From: an uncultured Sinobacteraceae bacterium
GTDB taxonomy: Bacteria; Pseudomonadota; Gammaproteobacteria; Steroidobacterales; Steroidobacteraceae
NCBI GenBank assembly: GCA_937902995.1
Contig: CALEKY010000151.1
Span: 1 to 62,064, forward strand
Length of the DNA stretch: 62,064 nucleotides
Direction of reading: 5' to 3'
How positions within the stretch are numbered: position 1 is the first letter of the stretch; each line of letters opens with the position of its first letter. This document shows, piece after piece, positions 16,118 to 25,272 of the stretch. Below the pieces are notes generated by a model. The model worked only from the letters and a program-made list of their open reading frames with translations. It did not search any database and was not told the DNA's origin. Made by a program: the position numbers and the translations under genes.

Positions 16118-16579
16118 TCAGGCCGTGCGATCGCCGAAAACGTTGCGCAGGCGCTCGAGGAGCTTGCGCTGATCGCGCGCATTCTCCGTGGCGATGAAAA
16201 TCGTGTCGTCGCCCGAGATCGTGCCGACGACTTCAGGCCACTCTGCTTGATCGATCGCCACCGCGACGCTTTGCGCATGCCCGCTCGCAGTCTTGACGAC
16301 CGTCAGGGAAGGGCCGGCCGTGCGAATCGCATTGACGAAGGAGGCGACTGCCAGAAACGGATTGACTTCCGCGGCGGCTTCGCCCGGCAGGATGTAGCGA
16401 TCGCCCGCTTTGGCGACGCCGAGCTCGCGAAGATCCCGGCTGATGCTGGATTGCGTCGCTTCGAATCCTTGCTTTCGCAGCGCCTTTACGAGCTCTTCCT
16501 GGCTGTGCACGGTCGATTCCCGGATGATCCGGAGAATCGCCGCGCGGCGCGTGACGGCTTGGTTGAGCTCGGCTGCCAT
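16118..16579 (-). CDS. argR: Arginine repressor
   Basis: Arginine-responsive hexameric DNA-binding regulator. The N-terminal winged helix has the recognition motif SSISRDLRELG. The C-terminal oligomerisation/arginine domain contains GTISGDDTIF, with the Gly-Asp-Asp arginine-binding signature. It is 153 residues from the ATG at MAAELNQ. A longer reading frame upstream would run across the operator and is rejected. As the first gene of the operon with ARG boxes in its own promoter, it should repress itself and the downstream biosynthetic genes. Confidence 0.95.
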   Translation of the reverse strand: MAAELNQAVTRRAAILRIIRESTVHSQEELVKALRKQGFEATQSSISRDLRELGVAKAGDRYILPGEAAAEVNPFLAVASFVNAIRTAGPSLTVVKTASGHAQSVAVAIDQAEWPEVVGTISGDDTIFIATENARDQRKLLERLRNVFGDRTA

Positions 16580-16598
16580 GAAGGGATGCAGAATGGCC

Positions 16599-16646
16599 TG
16601 TGCATAAAAACCCAGGCATCGTGCATAAATATGCACGGACTGTCAA
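16599..16646 (-). promoter_or_regulatory. argR operon promoter with tandem ARG boxes
   Basis: The -35 is TTGACA (16641-16646), followed by a 17-bp spacer and -10 CACGAT (16618-16623). A near-perfect ARG box with core TGCATAAATATGCA (16622-16635) fills the spacer. A second, half-degenerate box with core TGCATAAAAACCCA begins at 16601. The core starts are exactly 21 bp apart, the canonical geometry of an 18-bp box pair with a 3-bp gap. ArgR binding here would occlude RNA polymerase. Confidence 0.85.
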
Positions 16647-16680
16647 GCAGCCTGTCGCGGAGAAGCGAACGGGCTCTTAC

Positions 16681-17604
16681 TCAGCGCAGTACGGTCGTCT
16701 TACGCGACCTCCAGAAACCGTCGCCGGCATAGATCGCCAGGGCGGTCCAGATCAGCGCAAACCCGATGGCCCGATCTCGAGTGAAGGGCTCGTGGAACAC
16801 GAAGACGCCGAGCAGCAGTTGCAGTGTCGGGCCGAGGTACTGCAACAAACCGATCGTCGAGTACGGGAGGCGGCGGGCGGCGAACGCGAACAGCACGAGC
16901 GGAATCGCCGTGAGCGGGCCGCCGAGGAGCAGCAATACGTCGATGTCGATGCCTTGATGTGCGAATGTGCCGATGCCTGCCAGCTCGCACCAGATCAGGT
17001 AGCCGACGCCGATCGGCACCAAAATCAGCGTCTCGCTCGCGAGCCCGGCCAAGGCATCCACGTGCACGACTTTGCGCACCAAACCGTAGAGTCCGAAAGA
17101 GAACGCGAGCACCAAGGCAATCCACGGCGGGTGTCCGGCGCTCCAAGTTAGATAAGAGACGCCCGCTGCCGCGATGGCGACGGCGGTCCACTGCAAGCGA
17201 TTGAGCCGCTCGGACAGCACGACCACACCGAGCAGGACATTGACGAGCGGATTGATGAAATAGCCGAGGCTCGTCTCCACCACACGCCCGTTGGCGACGC
17301 CCCACACGTAGGTGATCCAATTGACGCTGATGAGTGCGGCGCTCGCGCACAGCCGCCAACGAGTACCTGGCTGCAGCAACGCGGTCTTTACTTGGACGAG
17401 CTCACGACGCAACGCCAGCCATATGAAAGCGAACACGCAGCCCCACACCAGCCGATGCGCAGTGACCTGCAGAACCGACACGCTCTGCAGGAATTTCAAA
17501 TACAGCGGCAGCAGGCCCCAGATGAAAAATGCCGTTAGTCCCGCAGCCAGACCGCGGCCGTCGAGCGTGCTCGATGACGGCGAAGGCGAAGCGGGTCGGC
17601 TCAC
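16681..17604 (-). CDS. rarD: RarD-like EamA-family transporter
   Basis: Inner-membrane drug/metabolite transporter superfamily permease with about ten transmembrane segments arranged as two EamA repeats. It begins GLAAGLTAFFIWGLLPLYLK, typical of RarD, and includes the repeat 1 signature WITYVWGVANGRVVETSLGY. It has about 307 residues from a GTG start. An in-frame extension upstream translates the GGGAAAA repeat array and is not credible. Substrate is unknown; the old name 'chloramphenicol-sensitive protein' gives no specific function. Leftward, ending 102 bp upstream of argR and probably independent of it. Confidence 0.88.
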   Translation of the reverse strand: MSRPASPSPSSSTLDGRGLAAGLTAFFIWGLLPLYLKFLQSVSVLQVTAHRLVWGCVFAFIWLALRRELVQVKTALLQPGTRWRLCASAALISVNWITYVWGVANGRVVETSLGYFINPLVNVLLGVVVLSERLNRLQWTAVAIAAAGVSYLTWSAGHPPWIALVLAFSFGLYGLVRKVVHVDALAGLASETLILVPIGVGYLIWCELAGIGTFAHQGIDIDVLLLLGGPLTAIPLVLFAFAARRLPYSTIGLLQYLGPTLQLLLGVFVFHEPFTRDRAIGFALIWTALAIYAGDGFWRSRKTTVLR

Positions 17605-17681
17605 GGGGCTAAGGACGCAAGAGTAGTGGGAGGCGCATGATACCGTGCTCGTGGAGGGAAGAAGGGAGGGGCCTTCGATTC

Positions 17682-17740
17682 GGGAAACGGGAAAAGGGAA
17701 AAGGGAAAGGGAAAAGGGAAAAGGGAAAAGGGAAAGGAGG
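17682..17740. repeat. Heptamer array GGGAAAA
   Basis: Eight units of GGGAAAA/GGGAAAC with one 6-bp unit. The run is purine-only on the plus strand and lies in the divergent gap between rarD and the Nudix gene. A looser purine stretch continues at 17776-17800. Confidence 0.9.
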
Positions 17741-17809
17741 GTGAGTGGTGCACCGCTCGCCACTCAATACTCACGAAGGGAGAAGGGAAAAAGGGAAGAG
17801 GTGCGGGGT

Positions 17810-17886
17810 CAATTGACAATTGACAGTTGACAATTGACAACGGCAGCAACCAGTTGTCTCACGAGTCCGAGTCACGAGTCACGCCC
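17810..17886. repeat. Heptamer arrays CAATTGA and CACGAGT abutting a start codon
   Basis: CAATTGA, CAATTGA, CAGTTGA, CAATTGA and CAA occupy 17810-17840. CACGAGT, CCGAGT, CACGAGT and CACGCCC occupy 17860-17886. The last unit touches the ATG of the Nudix gene, and no Shine-Dalgarno sequence precedes that start. Confidence 0.85.
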
Positions 17887-18501
17887 ATGCCTTCCAACCT
17901 CGATCTCGCTCGCCGCTTGCTCGCGTTGTCGCAAACGGGATTGCATTTCACCAAAGAGGAATACGATCGCGAGCGTTACCGAGAGATCGCAGAGATCGCC
18001 GCCCAGCTTCTCGCTAACGAATCAGCACACCAGCCCGACGAGTTGAAAGCGACTTGGTTCGTCGAAGACGGCTATGCAACGCCCAAGATCGATGTGCGCG
18101 GAGCGATCTTTCGCGGCGATCGCGTACTGCTCGTGCGCGAGACGATCGACGGCAAGTGGACGATGCCCGGCGGCTGGGCCGATGTGAACGACAGCCCCGC
18201 GCAAGCCGTCGAAAAAGAAATCGAGCAGGAAACCGGATTCACTGCGAAAGCCGTGAAACTCGCTGCGCTCTACGACCGCAACAAGCACGAGCACCCGCCG
18301 TATCTATTCCACGCATGGAAGGCGTTTTTCATTTGCGATATCACGGGCGGCGAGGCGCGGCCGAGCTACGAGACGGACGCCATCGAATTCTTTCCGCTCG
18401 ATGCCTTGCCCGAGCTATCGACCGGCAGAACGACGGCCGCGCAGATCAGACGCATGTACGTTCATCATTGCCAGCGGGAGTTGCCGACGGAGTTTGATTG
18501 A
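17887..18501 (+). CDS. Nudix hydrolase with N-terminal Nudix-associated domain
   Basis: 204-residue pyrophosphohydrolase. An N-terminal helical domain of about 65 residues precedes a Nudix fold. The Nudix box, beginning GWADVNDSPAQ and ending KEIEQETGF, keeps the catalytic EXXEQE core. It has Asp at the first conserved Glu position and Lys for Arg. The two-domain layout resembles Nudix enzymes acting on nucleotide sugars, ADP-ribose or CDP-choline, but the substrate is not decidable. The start at MPSNLDLARR follows a repeat array, with no visible ribosome-binding site. Confidence 0.88.
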   Translation: MPSNLDLARRLLALSQTGLHFTKEEYDRERYREIAEIAAQLLANESAHQPDELKATWFVEDGYATPKIDVRGAIFRGDRVLLVRETIDGKWTMPGGWADVNDSPAQAVEKEIEQETGFTAKAVKLAALYDRNKHEHPPYLFHAWKAFFICDITGGEARPSYETDAIEFFPLDALPELSTGRTTAAQIRRMYVHHCQRELPTEFD

Positions 18502-18540
18502 GGGATGGGGGAAGCGGGGAATAAGGGAAGGAGGGAAGAA

Positions 18541-18673
18541 GGGAAAAGGGAAAAGGGAAAAGGGAAAAGGGAAAGGGGGACCCTCGAACCACTCACTATT
18601 CGAGACTTGACTCGAAAAAGCCGAACGTCGACGCTCCGCGCCACGAATCACGATCACAAATCACGCCTCACCG
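18541..18673. repeat. Heptamer arrays GGGAAAA and CACGAAT before a start codon
   Basis: Four perfect GGGAAAA units lie at 18541-18568 within a longer purine tract from 18503. CACGAAT, CACGAT, CACAAAT, CACGCCT and CACCGA follow at 18642-18674 and run directly into the alpha/beta hydrolase start codon. Confidence 0.85.
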
Positions 18674-18674
18674 A

Positions 18675-19544
18675 ATGTCCGAATCTCCAACCGCTCCCGA
18701 TTGGTTCACCAAAGCCATCTCTGCTCCTTGCGAATCGCGTTTCGCGAATGTCGATGGAACGCCGATTCACTACCTCGCCTGGAATCTCGCAGATCGTGAC
18801 AAGCCGGGGCTCTTGTTCGCACATGGGTTTCGTGCGCATGCACGGTGGTGGAGCTTCATTGCGCCGTTCTTCCTGAGCCGCTTTCGCGTGGTTTCGCTGG
18901 ATTTTTCGGGCATGGGAGACAGCGGAGCGCGTGAGAAATACACCAACGAAACTTTTTCGCGCGACATCGTTGGCGTGCTCGCGGATGCCGGATTCCAACG
19001 CGCGACGCTGGTGGGACACAGTTTCGGCGGCGGCAGGGTGTTGCGCGTGTGTGCTGAGTATCCCGAAGTCGTCGAGCGCGCAGTCGTCATCGATAGCATC
19101 TTCCCGGTACCGGAGCTCGACCGTCGGCCGCCCCGACTCGAAGTGCGGACGAAAAGAATCTATCCGACGTACGAAGCTGCCAGGGCACGATTCCGCTTGG
19201 TGCCCGAGCAAAACGCTGCGGCCCCGTACATCATCGACTTCATCGCCCATCACTCGCTGAAACAAACCCCGGACGGTTGGACGTGGAAGTTCGACGAGGG
19301 GTTCACGCCGCGGCAACTCGATGTGGATCCAGACACTGCCGTGGCCATTCTCGGGCGCATCCCTACGCCGGTCACTTTCATGTACGGCGATCTGAGCAGA
19401 ATCGTTTCGCGCTCCTTTGCCCACATCCTCGTCAAGTATCTGCGCTTCGGCCGCGGACCGATCGCCATTCCGCAATCGCATCATCATGTGATGCTGGATC
19501 AGCCGTTGGCGCTCGTGGCGGCGCTGAAGGCAACGCTGTACTAG
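18675..19544 (+). CDS. Alpha/beta hydrolase
   Basis: 289-residue cytoplasmic hydrolase of the alpha/beta fold. The nucleophile elbow is GHSFGGGR. An earlier oxyanion/strand segment LLFAHGFRAHARWW is typical of the family. The catalytic His is probably in SHHHVMLDQP near the C-terminus. A cap of about 80 residues separates strands 6 and 7. Esterase, lipase or epoxide-hydrolase-like chemistry is possible; no specific substrate can be named. The start is immediately preceded by a heptamer array and lacks a Shine-Dalgarno sequence. It converges on tamB. Confidence 0.85.
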   Translation: MSESPTAPDWFTKAISAPCESRFANVDGTPIHYLAWNLADRDKPGLLFAHGFRAHARWWSFIAPFFLSRFRVVSLDFSGMGDSGAREKYTNETFSRDIVGVLADAGFQRATLVGHSFGGGRVLRVCAEYPEVVERAVVIDSIFPVPELDRRPPRLEVRTKRIYPTYEAARARFRLVPEQNAAAPYIIDFIAHHSLKQTPDGWTWKFDEGFTPRQLDVDPDTAVAILGRIPTPVTFMYGDLSRIVSRSFAHILVKYLRFGRGPIAIPQSHHHVMLDQPLALVAALKATLY

Positions 19545-19559
19545 GAAACAGAAAAAGGA

Positions 19560-19624
19560 AATGGGAAGAAGGGAAGGGGGGAAGGTCGCGCGTCCGCGCG
19601 ACTCCACTCACGACTCACCACTCG
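19560..19624. repeat. Purine tract, GCGC palindrome and CCACTCA heptamers
   Basis: A degenerate GGGAAG tract is followed by the palindromic GTCGCGCG/CGCGCGAC segment (19584-19601) and units CCACTCA, CGACTCA and CCACTCG (19604-19624). These touch the tamB stop codon at the convergent junction. Confidence 0.75.
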
Positions 19625-22600
19625 CTACCTCTCCACATTGAACTCAATATCCGCGCTCTGATTCTCTCCGGCTTCGGTCTTGAGGACCCAGCGGTCGCTG
19701 ATGGTGTAGCGCAACTTCAATGTATTGATGGATTCGGTGAGCGAGATGCCGTAGCTCACGAACAGGCGTGGGGATAGGAACTTGCCGAGCACGAGTTGCT
19801 GATTGACTTCGCCGTCGCGGTCGGTCGTGCTCTCCACGCCGACTTCTTCGAGGCCGAGTCGGCGGCCGATTTGCGATGCGAGGAGACCGCCGCCTTGGAC
19901 GGCGAGCGCATCCGTCGCCGAGCCGACGGCTGCGGCATCGGACGTGCCCATTGCGTCGACCGGTTTGCCGACGAGCAGATACGAGATGATCTGCGTCTGC
20001 GGCATCGAGGGCTCGGAGAAGAACGACAGGCGCGGTTGCTGTAACGTGCCGCGCACGTTGAGCCCGACGATCACGCTCTCGATCTTGCGTCGTGCTTCGA
20101 TATCGAGGCCGGGATCGGCCAAGGGCGAGGCTTCGAACAACAACTGACCGCGCGTGATCTCGAGTTTCTGCCCGTAGGCTTCGTACCGGCCTTCGACGAC
20201 GCTGAGCTCGCCGCGGCCGATCGGTGTCTCGCCTGTGCGCACCGTCGTCGACACGCCGCCGCGAATGCGGCCTTGCAGTCCGAACGATTCGACACGCACG
20301 TCGTCGCCCATGTTGATGCGGATGTCGCTCGAGACGATGTAGCGGCCGTCGCGCTCTGCCGGATGCTCGCCGACATAGCGTGCATCGTCCGAAATCTGTA
20401 CGGCGCCGGTCAGATCCACGGGCTGCACGCGCGCGCTCGGAATTTCGACGGTGCCGCTCGCGCTGATGTAGCGGCCGTCGATGGCAAATTGCAGATCGGG
20501 CGAGGCGATCACGCGATACTCGGGCAAGTCGGAGACGAGCAAGTTCTGGCCGCGAAGCTGTAACTGCCCGCGCGAGATGCCGTTGCGCCACGCGAACGTT
20601 CCCGTGACATCGAGCGTGCCGTCGCCGGCGCGCCCCGTGCCGCGAAAGTCGAGTCCGTTACCCTGAAGGTTGGCGATCAGATGCAGGTCGCGCAGCGCGA
20701 GGTTCACGCGATAGGAATCGAATTCGCCATTCGTCAGCTCGATGCGGCCTTCGATTTGCGGCTGTGCGAGCGTGCCGCGTACGTTGCCCTGCGCGGTGAG
20801 CAAGCCCGCGGCGTTGTCGATCTCGGGGAAGAAGAGCGGCAGGATGTTGGCGTCCGCGGCACGCGCACGGAAGTCGCCGATGAGCGGCGAATCCATCAAG
20901 GCCCGCGAGATGCTGCGATCGATGTTGGCATTCGCGAACAGAAACGTGTCGGTGAATGCTTGCACACCGAAGGAGAATTCGATGCGTTCCGCCGTAGCGC
21001 GAGCGCCGAGACCGCCCGTGCCCAGATTCAAGACCTCGGGTTCGCCGAAAGGCGGCCGATAGATCACGGCGGCATCGATGATGCGCATACCCGCATCGCC
21101 TTGCCATACCGTATCGCGCGAGCCGAATAGACGAACGCGTCCTTCGATACGTCCGGCGAATTGCGCGTCGCGGCCAGCGGGCGGCAGGAATGCGGCCAGC
21201 GGCAGTTCGTAGCCGGACAACATTGCATTCCACGCGTTGCCGCGTTCCCAAGTGCCTTCGGCGCACAGCCGTCCATTGCCGATCGCGAAACACAGGGGCT
21301 CGAGCACCGCGCGATGTTGCGCGACCGCGAGCATGCCGGGTTCTGCAAGCGCGAGCCGCTGATCGTCTTCGCCCGTCGTGATCTCGCTCGAAGCGATGGT
21401 TGCCGACCACGCGCCATCGGCATATCGACCGGTCATGGCGAATTGCGCATGAGGCGGCACGTCTCGCGCGCTTGCGGCAGATCCGAGCACATCCACCGCT
21501 AAGCGATGATCTGCTGCCGTTCCTTCGCCGGTGATGCGAATATGCGTCAGCCACGGCGAGGCCTTACCGATCTGCTGCGCGTCGATCGACAGTTGCGAAC
21601 GACGTTCTCCGCCGAGATCGACATCGCCGTTCACGGTGAGCGTTTGCGCATGCCAGCCGAGATAACCGATGCGTTCGCCGCGTGCTGCGACGATGACGTG
21701 CGGCGATTCGATGGGTCCATGTGCGCTGCCTGAAAACTCGAGCGAGCCTTGCGCGTCCGGCAGCAATCGTTCGAGCGACGGGGCACTGATATTCCACCTC
21801 GCATGCACTTCCTCGCCGAGCTCGCCGTCGAGCGTAAGCTGCGCACGTCCGTAATCGACCCGCGCCTCGCGCACTTTCCAGATGCGTGCCGTGCGCTCGA
21901 TAGCGCCGTTGCCGCGCAAGCGTTGATCGCGCAGCCGTCCGCGCAGATCGGACACGGTGGCTGCGAAGCGTGCCTTGCGATCGAGGCCGGTACCGTTTGC
22001 GGCGATCCGACCCGATACCCAGCCGGGAAAACGCTCGTCGATGCCGGCCGGATCGATGCCGTCGATCGTCGTGTTGAAGCTCCACGCGTTCGGGGTTGTA
22101 AACGCGAGCTTGCCGGTTCCGCTCACACGGCCGCCGAGCATTTCGACGTCGAAGGCCGCGAGCGTCAAGTCGCTGTTCGAGATCGTTCCGCTGGCCGTCC
22201 CGGCTGCATTCGGAATTCCCGGACCTGTAACTCGTGTATCGACGGTGAACTCGTACGGCAGCGCGCCGCGCAACGTGCCCGATCCCGACGCGCTCGCAAC
22301 GAGCGGATCGCCGCGCAGCGGCCATTGCATGTCGGTCCAGACGAAACGCGCGTCCACTTGCGGCCGTGCTTCTGATTGCAATGCGACGCTGCCGGAAGCG
22401 CGAAGCCGCGCGGGCGAATCGGCGAGCGTTAGATCGGCGCGTTCGATCCGGATCGTGCGATCGGCATAGCCGCCGCGAGCATCGAGCGTGAGCGGCCGGT
22501 CGTCGACCTCGGGAACGATGAGCGTGCCGTTTGCCTGGATGAGCAATCCCGGTTCGAGCACGACATCCATCGCCACTGCGCGCATCGAGAATGGCGGACG

Positions 22601-23455
22601 TTCGATCCAGGGTGCGAGCGAGAACTCGGGTGAGCTGACCTTCCCTTCGATGCGCCAGCGATCGTCGATGCGCGTGAACGTGCCTTTCGCATCCGCGCGC
22701 GTCGGCGCCGCAATGCTTGCCCTCATTCCGAGCGCATCGATCGTGCCGTCCAATCCGCCGTCGACCGTGTACTCGATGCCGCGGTACGCGAGCTTGCCTC
22801 GCGTTGCGAGCTCGATCCCGAGCGGACGTTGCGCCGTGAGCCGCAACTCGCCGTCGAGCTCGAACCACTCGCCGCGAGCGGCAAAGCGCGGCACGCGGAT
22901 GTGTCGTGCGGTCAGCGTGACCTCGCCGCGAACCGAGTCGGCATCGACGGCGGTGCCGTCCATGTGCACATAGCGCACCCCGGTGAGCTGCGCATCCTTG
23001 ATGTCGATACGCATGAACTGCGGAAGGAATCTGAGCGGCTTCGTCGGCGGCGGTTCCGGCGGCGCATCGCGGATCTCGACGAGCGTATCGCGCGCCGTCA
23101 CGGTCCTCACGCCGATGGTCTGAATGATCAGCTCGCGAAGCCGCGGCCGAACGACGATGTCGTGCGAGACGACGTGCACGCGCGGATGGTCGAGCTCGAA
23201 GCGTTCGACGTAGAGCGGTCCGGCGAGCCGGCCGCTGACGCCTTCTATATGTATGCCGAAGCGTTGGAGATGAACGAGTTGATTCTTCGCGAGCGCCAGG
23301 CCCGTCTCGGTGTACAGCAGCAGCCACAGCACGAGGATGGGAATCATCAGGATCGCCGCGACGAGCGACAGAATCCATTTCACCGGCGAGCGCGTGTGAG
23401 CCAGCAGCCAGCCGATGCAGGCGATCGCGAGGATGATGACGATCCACCAGAGCAC
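19625..23455 (-). CDS. tamB: Translocation and assembly module inner-membrane subunit TamB
   Basis: Very long (1276-residue) AsmA-like protein anchored in the inner membrane by one N-terminal helix (WWIVIILAIACIGWLL). Most of the chain is a repetitive beta-taco spanning the periplasm, for lipid transport and outer-membrane protein assembly. The C-terminal DUF490/TamB domain is present (IGRRLGLEEVGVES, LSPRLFVSYGISL, ending in a beta-strand). The GTG start lies 2 bp after the tamA stop, so the pair is co-translated. Length and architecture match TamB fully. Confidence 0.95.
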   Translation of the reverse strand: MLWWIVIILAIACIGWLLAHTRSPVKWILSLVAAILMIPILVLWLLLYTETGLALAKNQLVHLQRFGIHIEGVSGRLAGPLYVERFELDHPRVHVVSHDIVVRPRLRELIIQTIGVRTVTARDTLVEIRDAPPEPPPTKPLRFLPQFMRIDIKDAQLTGVRYVHMDGTAVDADSVRGEVTLTARHIRVPRFAARGEWFELDGELRLTAQRPLGIELATRGKLAYRGIEYTVDGGLDGTIDALGMRASIAAPTRADAKGTFTRIDDRWRIEGKVSSPEFSLAPWIERPPFSMRAVAMDVVLEPGLLIQANGTLIVPEVDDRPLTLDARGGYADRTIRIERADLTLADSPARLRASGSVALQSEARPQVDARFVWTDMQWPLRGDPLVASASGSGTLRGALPYEFTVDTRVTGPGIPNAAGTASGTISNSDLTLAAFDVEMLGGRVSGTGKLAFTTPNAWSFNTTIDGIDPAGIDERFPGWVSGRIAANGTGLDRKARFAATVSDLRGRLRDQRLRGNGAIERTARIWKVREARVDYGRAQLTLDGELGEEVHARWNISAPSLERLLPDAQGSLEFSGSAHGPIESPHVIVAARGERIGYLGWHAQTLTVNGDVDLGGERRSQLSIDAQQIGKASPWLTHIRITGEGTAADHRLAVDVLGSAASARDVPPHAQFAMTGRYADGAWSATIASSEITTGEDDQRLALAEPGMLAVAQHRAVLEPLCFAIGNGRLCAEGTWERGNAWNAMLSGYELPLAAFLPPAGRDAQFAGRIEGRVRLFGSRDTVWQGDAGMRIIDAAVIYRPPFGEPEVLNLGTGGLGARATAERIEFSFGVQAFTDTFLFANANIDRSISRALMDSPLIGDFRARAADANILPLFFPEIDNAAGLLTAQGNVRGTLAQPQIEGRIELTNGEFDSYRVNLALRDLHLIANLQGNGLDFRGTGRAGDGTLDVTGTFAWRNGISRGQLQLRGQNLLVSDLPEYRVIASPDLQFAIDGRYISASGTVEIPSARVQPVDLTGAVQISDDARYVGEHPAERDGRYIVSSDIRINMGDDVRVESFGLQGRIRGGVSTTVRTGETPIGRGELSVVEGRYEAYGQKLEITRGQLLFEASPLADPGLDIEARRKIESVIVGLNVRGTLQQPRLSFFSEPSMPQTQIISYLLVGKPVDAMGTSDAAAVGSATDALAVQGGGLLASQIGRRLGLEEVGVESTTDRDGEVNQQLVLGKFLSPRLFVSYGISLTESINTLKLRYTISDRWVLKTEAGENQSADIEFNVER

Positions 23456-23457
23456 GG

Positions 23458-25272
23458 CTAGAACAACGTCGAGAAATACAAGTGCAGCTTCGGGTCGCGC
23501 CCCTTCTCGGACAGCGGTTGCGCGACATCGATGCCGAAGCTGGCGACGGGAATGCGATAACGCACACCGAGGCCGACGGAATATTCCAGCGGATCGCCGA
23601 AATTGTTGAAGGCGTTGCCCGCGTCGAAGAAGGTGGCGAGCGCGAAGCTCTTCGGCAAGTCGCGCTCGACTTCGATGGTGCTGGTGAACAGATGTTTGCC
23701 GCCGACGCTCGCGTTGCGAGCGCTTGCGAGCTGCGCCGGAGTATCTTCGGGCGGCGGCGACAACTCATTGAGATCGAACCCGCGCACACTGCGGTCGCCG
23801 CCGGCGAAGAAACGCTGCGACGCCGGCAGCTCGGAGAAATCGGCGACCCAACTTGCGCCGATCTCGCCGCGCAGGCGCAGACGCCAGAGCGGTGCAATGC
23901 TGAAAATGCGTTCGGCTTGAAGCCTCAGCTGCAAGAACGAGGCTTCCGAACCGAGCGTGCTCGGCGAACCGCGCAGCTCCGCATACACGTGGTAGGGGCG
24001 CACCGGACCGCCGACGACGTAGCTCGGCAGCGTCGAATAGCTGATACCGGGAATGATCAGGAATTGCCGGTTCTGAAATGCCGGCGTGAGCTCGGTGGCG
24101 GGAAACTTCGTCGTTTCCTCGGAGAGCCTCAGGAACAGCACGCGCTGCCAGCGGCCGAGCGCTTCGGTCAGGCCGGCGCCGATTTCATAACGTTCGCTGA
24201 CCGTGTCGCCGAGCTCTTCTTCGTTCGCGAGCGCGGTGAACTCGAGTTTCTCGAGCGCGACGTCCATCACCGGAATCACGTAGCGCGCGGAAATCTCCGA
24301 CAAGATCGAGGACGCGATGATCTCCGTCTTCATGCGGTGACCGTTCGTGTTCACGCGTCGGTTGTCCCACGTGAACTTGCCGCGGGCGCGCGTGTCGGTG
24401 GCGTAGCCTGCACTGACGGCAAAGCGATGCTTGCGGGAGGGCTCGGCTTGGATCTTCACGTCGACGGTGCGCGAGTCGCGATCGGGCTCGGCGCTATCGA
24501 TGTCGACGAGCGAGAAATACTGCGTATCGTCGAGCACGTACTGCGTGCGCAAGAGCGAATCGAGCGTGTACGGATCGCCTTCCTTCATCCGCAGCAATCG
24601 GCGCATCGCATCGTCGTCGATGACGTCCTGAGCGATGTCGATCTGGCCGTAGCGGTAGCGCTCGCCCGTCTCGAGCACGAGCTTGACCGTCGCACGCCGC
24701 TCGACGCGATCGATCACGAGCTCGTGGGTCGTCAATTGCGCGTCGAGATAGCCGTCGTTTCTCGCCGCACGGATCAAGGCATCTTTCACGCGATCGTAAG
24801 CGCCGTGATTGAGGCGCAATCCCGGCTTGAGATCGGGCGGCTCGCGCAGCTCGCGTAATGCACGCGCTTCCGCGCCGGGACCCCGAATGTCGATCTCGAC
24901 TTCCGAGATACGTACCGGACGACCGGGCGTGACGAGAATCGTCACGCGCCACTTGCCGTCGCCTTCGTCTGCGACGCGATACTCGATTTGCGGTTCGTAG
25001 TAGCCGAGCGGTTCGAGCGCGCGTTCGGTTTCCGCCACGATGCGTCGCTGCAATCGCGACATGATTTCCGGCGTGACGTCCGTGCGCTCGGCGTAGCGCG
25101 TCAGGCTCAAGAAGGCGCGGATGTTGGTTTCGACCTGTTCGGTGACATCCGGGATTTCGATCGCGATCTCGCCGTGCGCGGACCATGCAGCCAGCCCGAA
25201 CGCCGCGGCGAGAACGATGGCCCGCCAGTTGCGGCATTGAGCGAAGAATCGATGCTCGGCGGCGCGGCTCAC
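23458..25272 (-). CDS. tamA: Translocation and assembly module outer-membrane subunit TamA
   Basis: Omp85-superfamily outer-membrane protein of 604 residues. A signal-like segment (AIVLAAAFGLAAWSAHG) is followed by three POTRA domains and a 16-stranded barrel. The barrel contains the loop-6 motif of the family (SVRGFDLNE, corresponding to VRGY/F) and ends in LHLYFSTLF. It works with TamB. The GTG start forms a GTGA overlap with the upstream NRDE gene stop, and this choice keeps the signal peptide intact; a longer in-frame reading has no signal and is rejected. Confidence 0.94.
   Translation of the reverse strand: MSRAAEHRFFAQCRNWRAIVLAAAFGLAAWSAHGEIAIEIPDVTEQVETNIRAFLSLTRYAERTDVTPEIMSRLQRRIVAETERALEPLGYYEPQIEYRVADEGDGKWRVTILVTPGRPVRISEVEIDIRGPGAEARALRELREPPDLKPGLRLNHGAYDRVKDALIRAARNDGYLDAQLTTHELVIDRVERRATVKLVLETGERYRYGQIDIAQDVIDDDAMRRLLRMKEGDPYTLDSLLRTQYVLDDTQYFSLVDIDSAEPDRDSRTVDVKIQAEPSRKHRFAVSAGYATDTRARGKFTWDNRRVNTNGHRMKTEIIASSILSEISARYVIPVMDVALEKLEFTALANEEELGDTVSERYEIGAGLTEALGRWQRVLFLRLSEETTKFPATELTPAFQNRQFLIIPGISYSTLPSYVVGGPVRPYHVYAELRGSPSTLGSEASFLQLRLQAERIFSIAPLWRLRLRGEIGASWVADFSELPASQRFFAGGDRSVRGFDLNELSPPPEDTPAQLASARNASVGGKHLFTSTIEVERDLPKSFALATFFDAGNAFNNFGDPLEYSVGLGVRYRIPVASFGIDVAQPLSEKGRDPKLHLYFSTLF

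Noticed and set aside
16580..16646. Upstream start for argR
   Set aside because: It would place the ARG boxes and the -10 element inside the coding region.
17605..17763. N-terminal extension of rarD (SLFPFPFS-type repeats)
   Set aside because: It is translation of the GGGAAAA array. The transporter fold begins after the GTG at 17604.
17645..17830. Small Lys/Glu/Arg-rich ORF in the rarD-Nudix gap
   Set aside because: It is composed entirely of heptamer array sequence.
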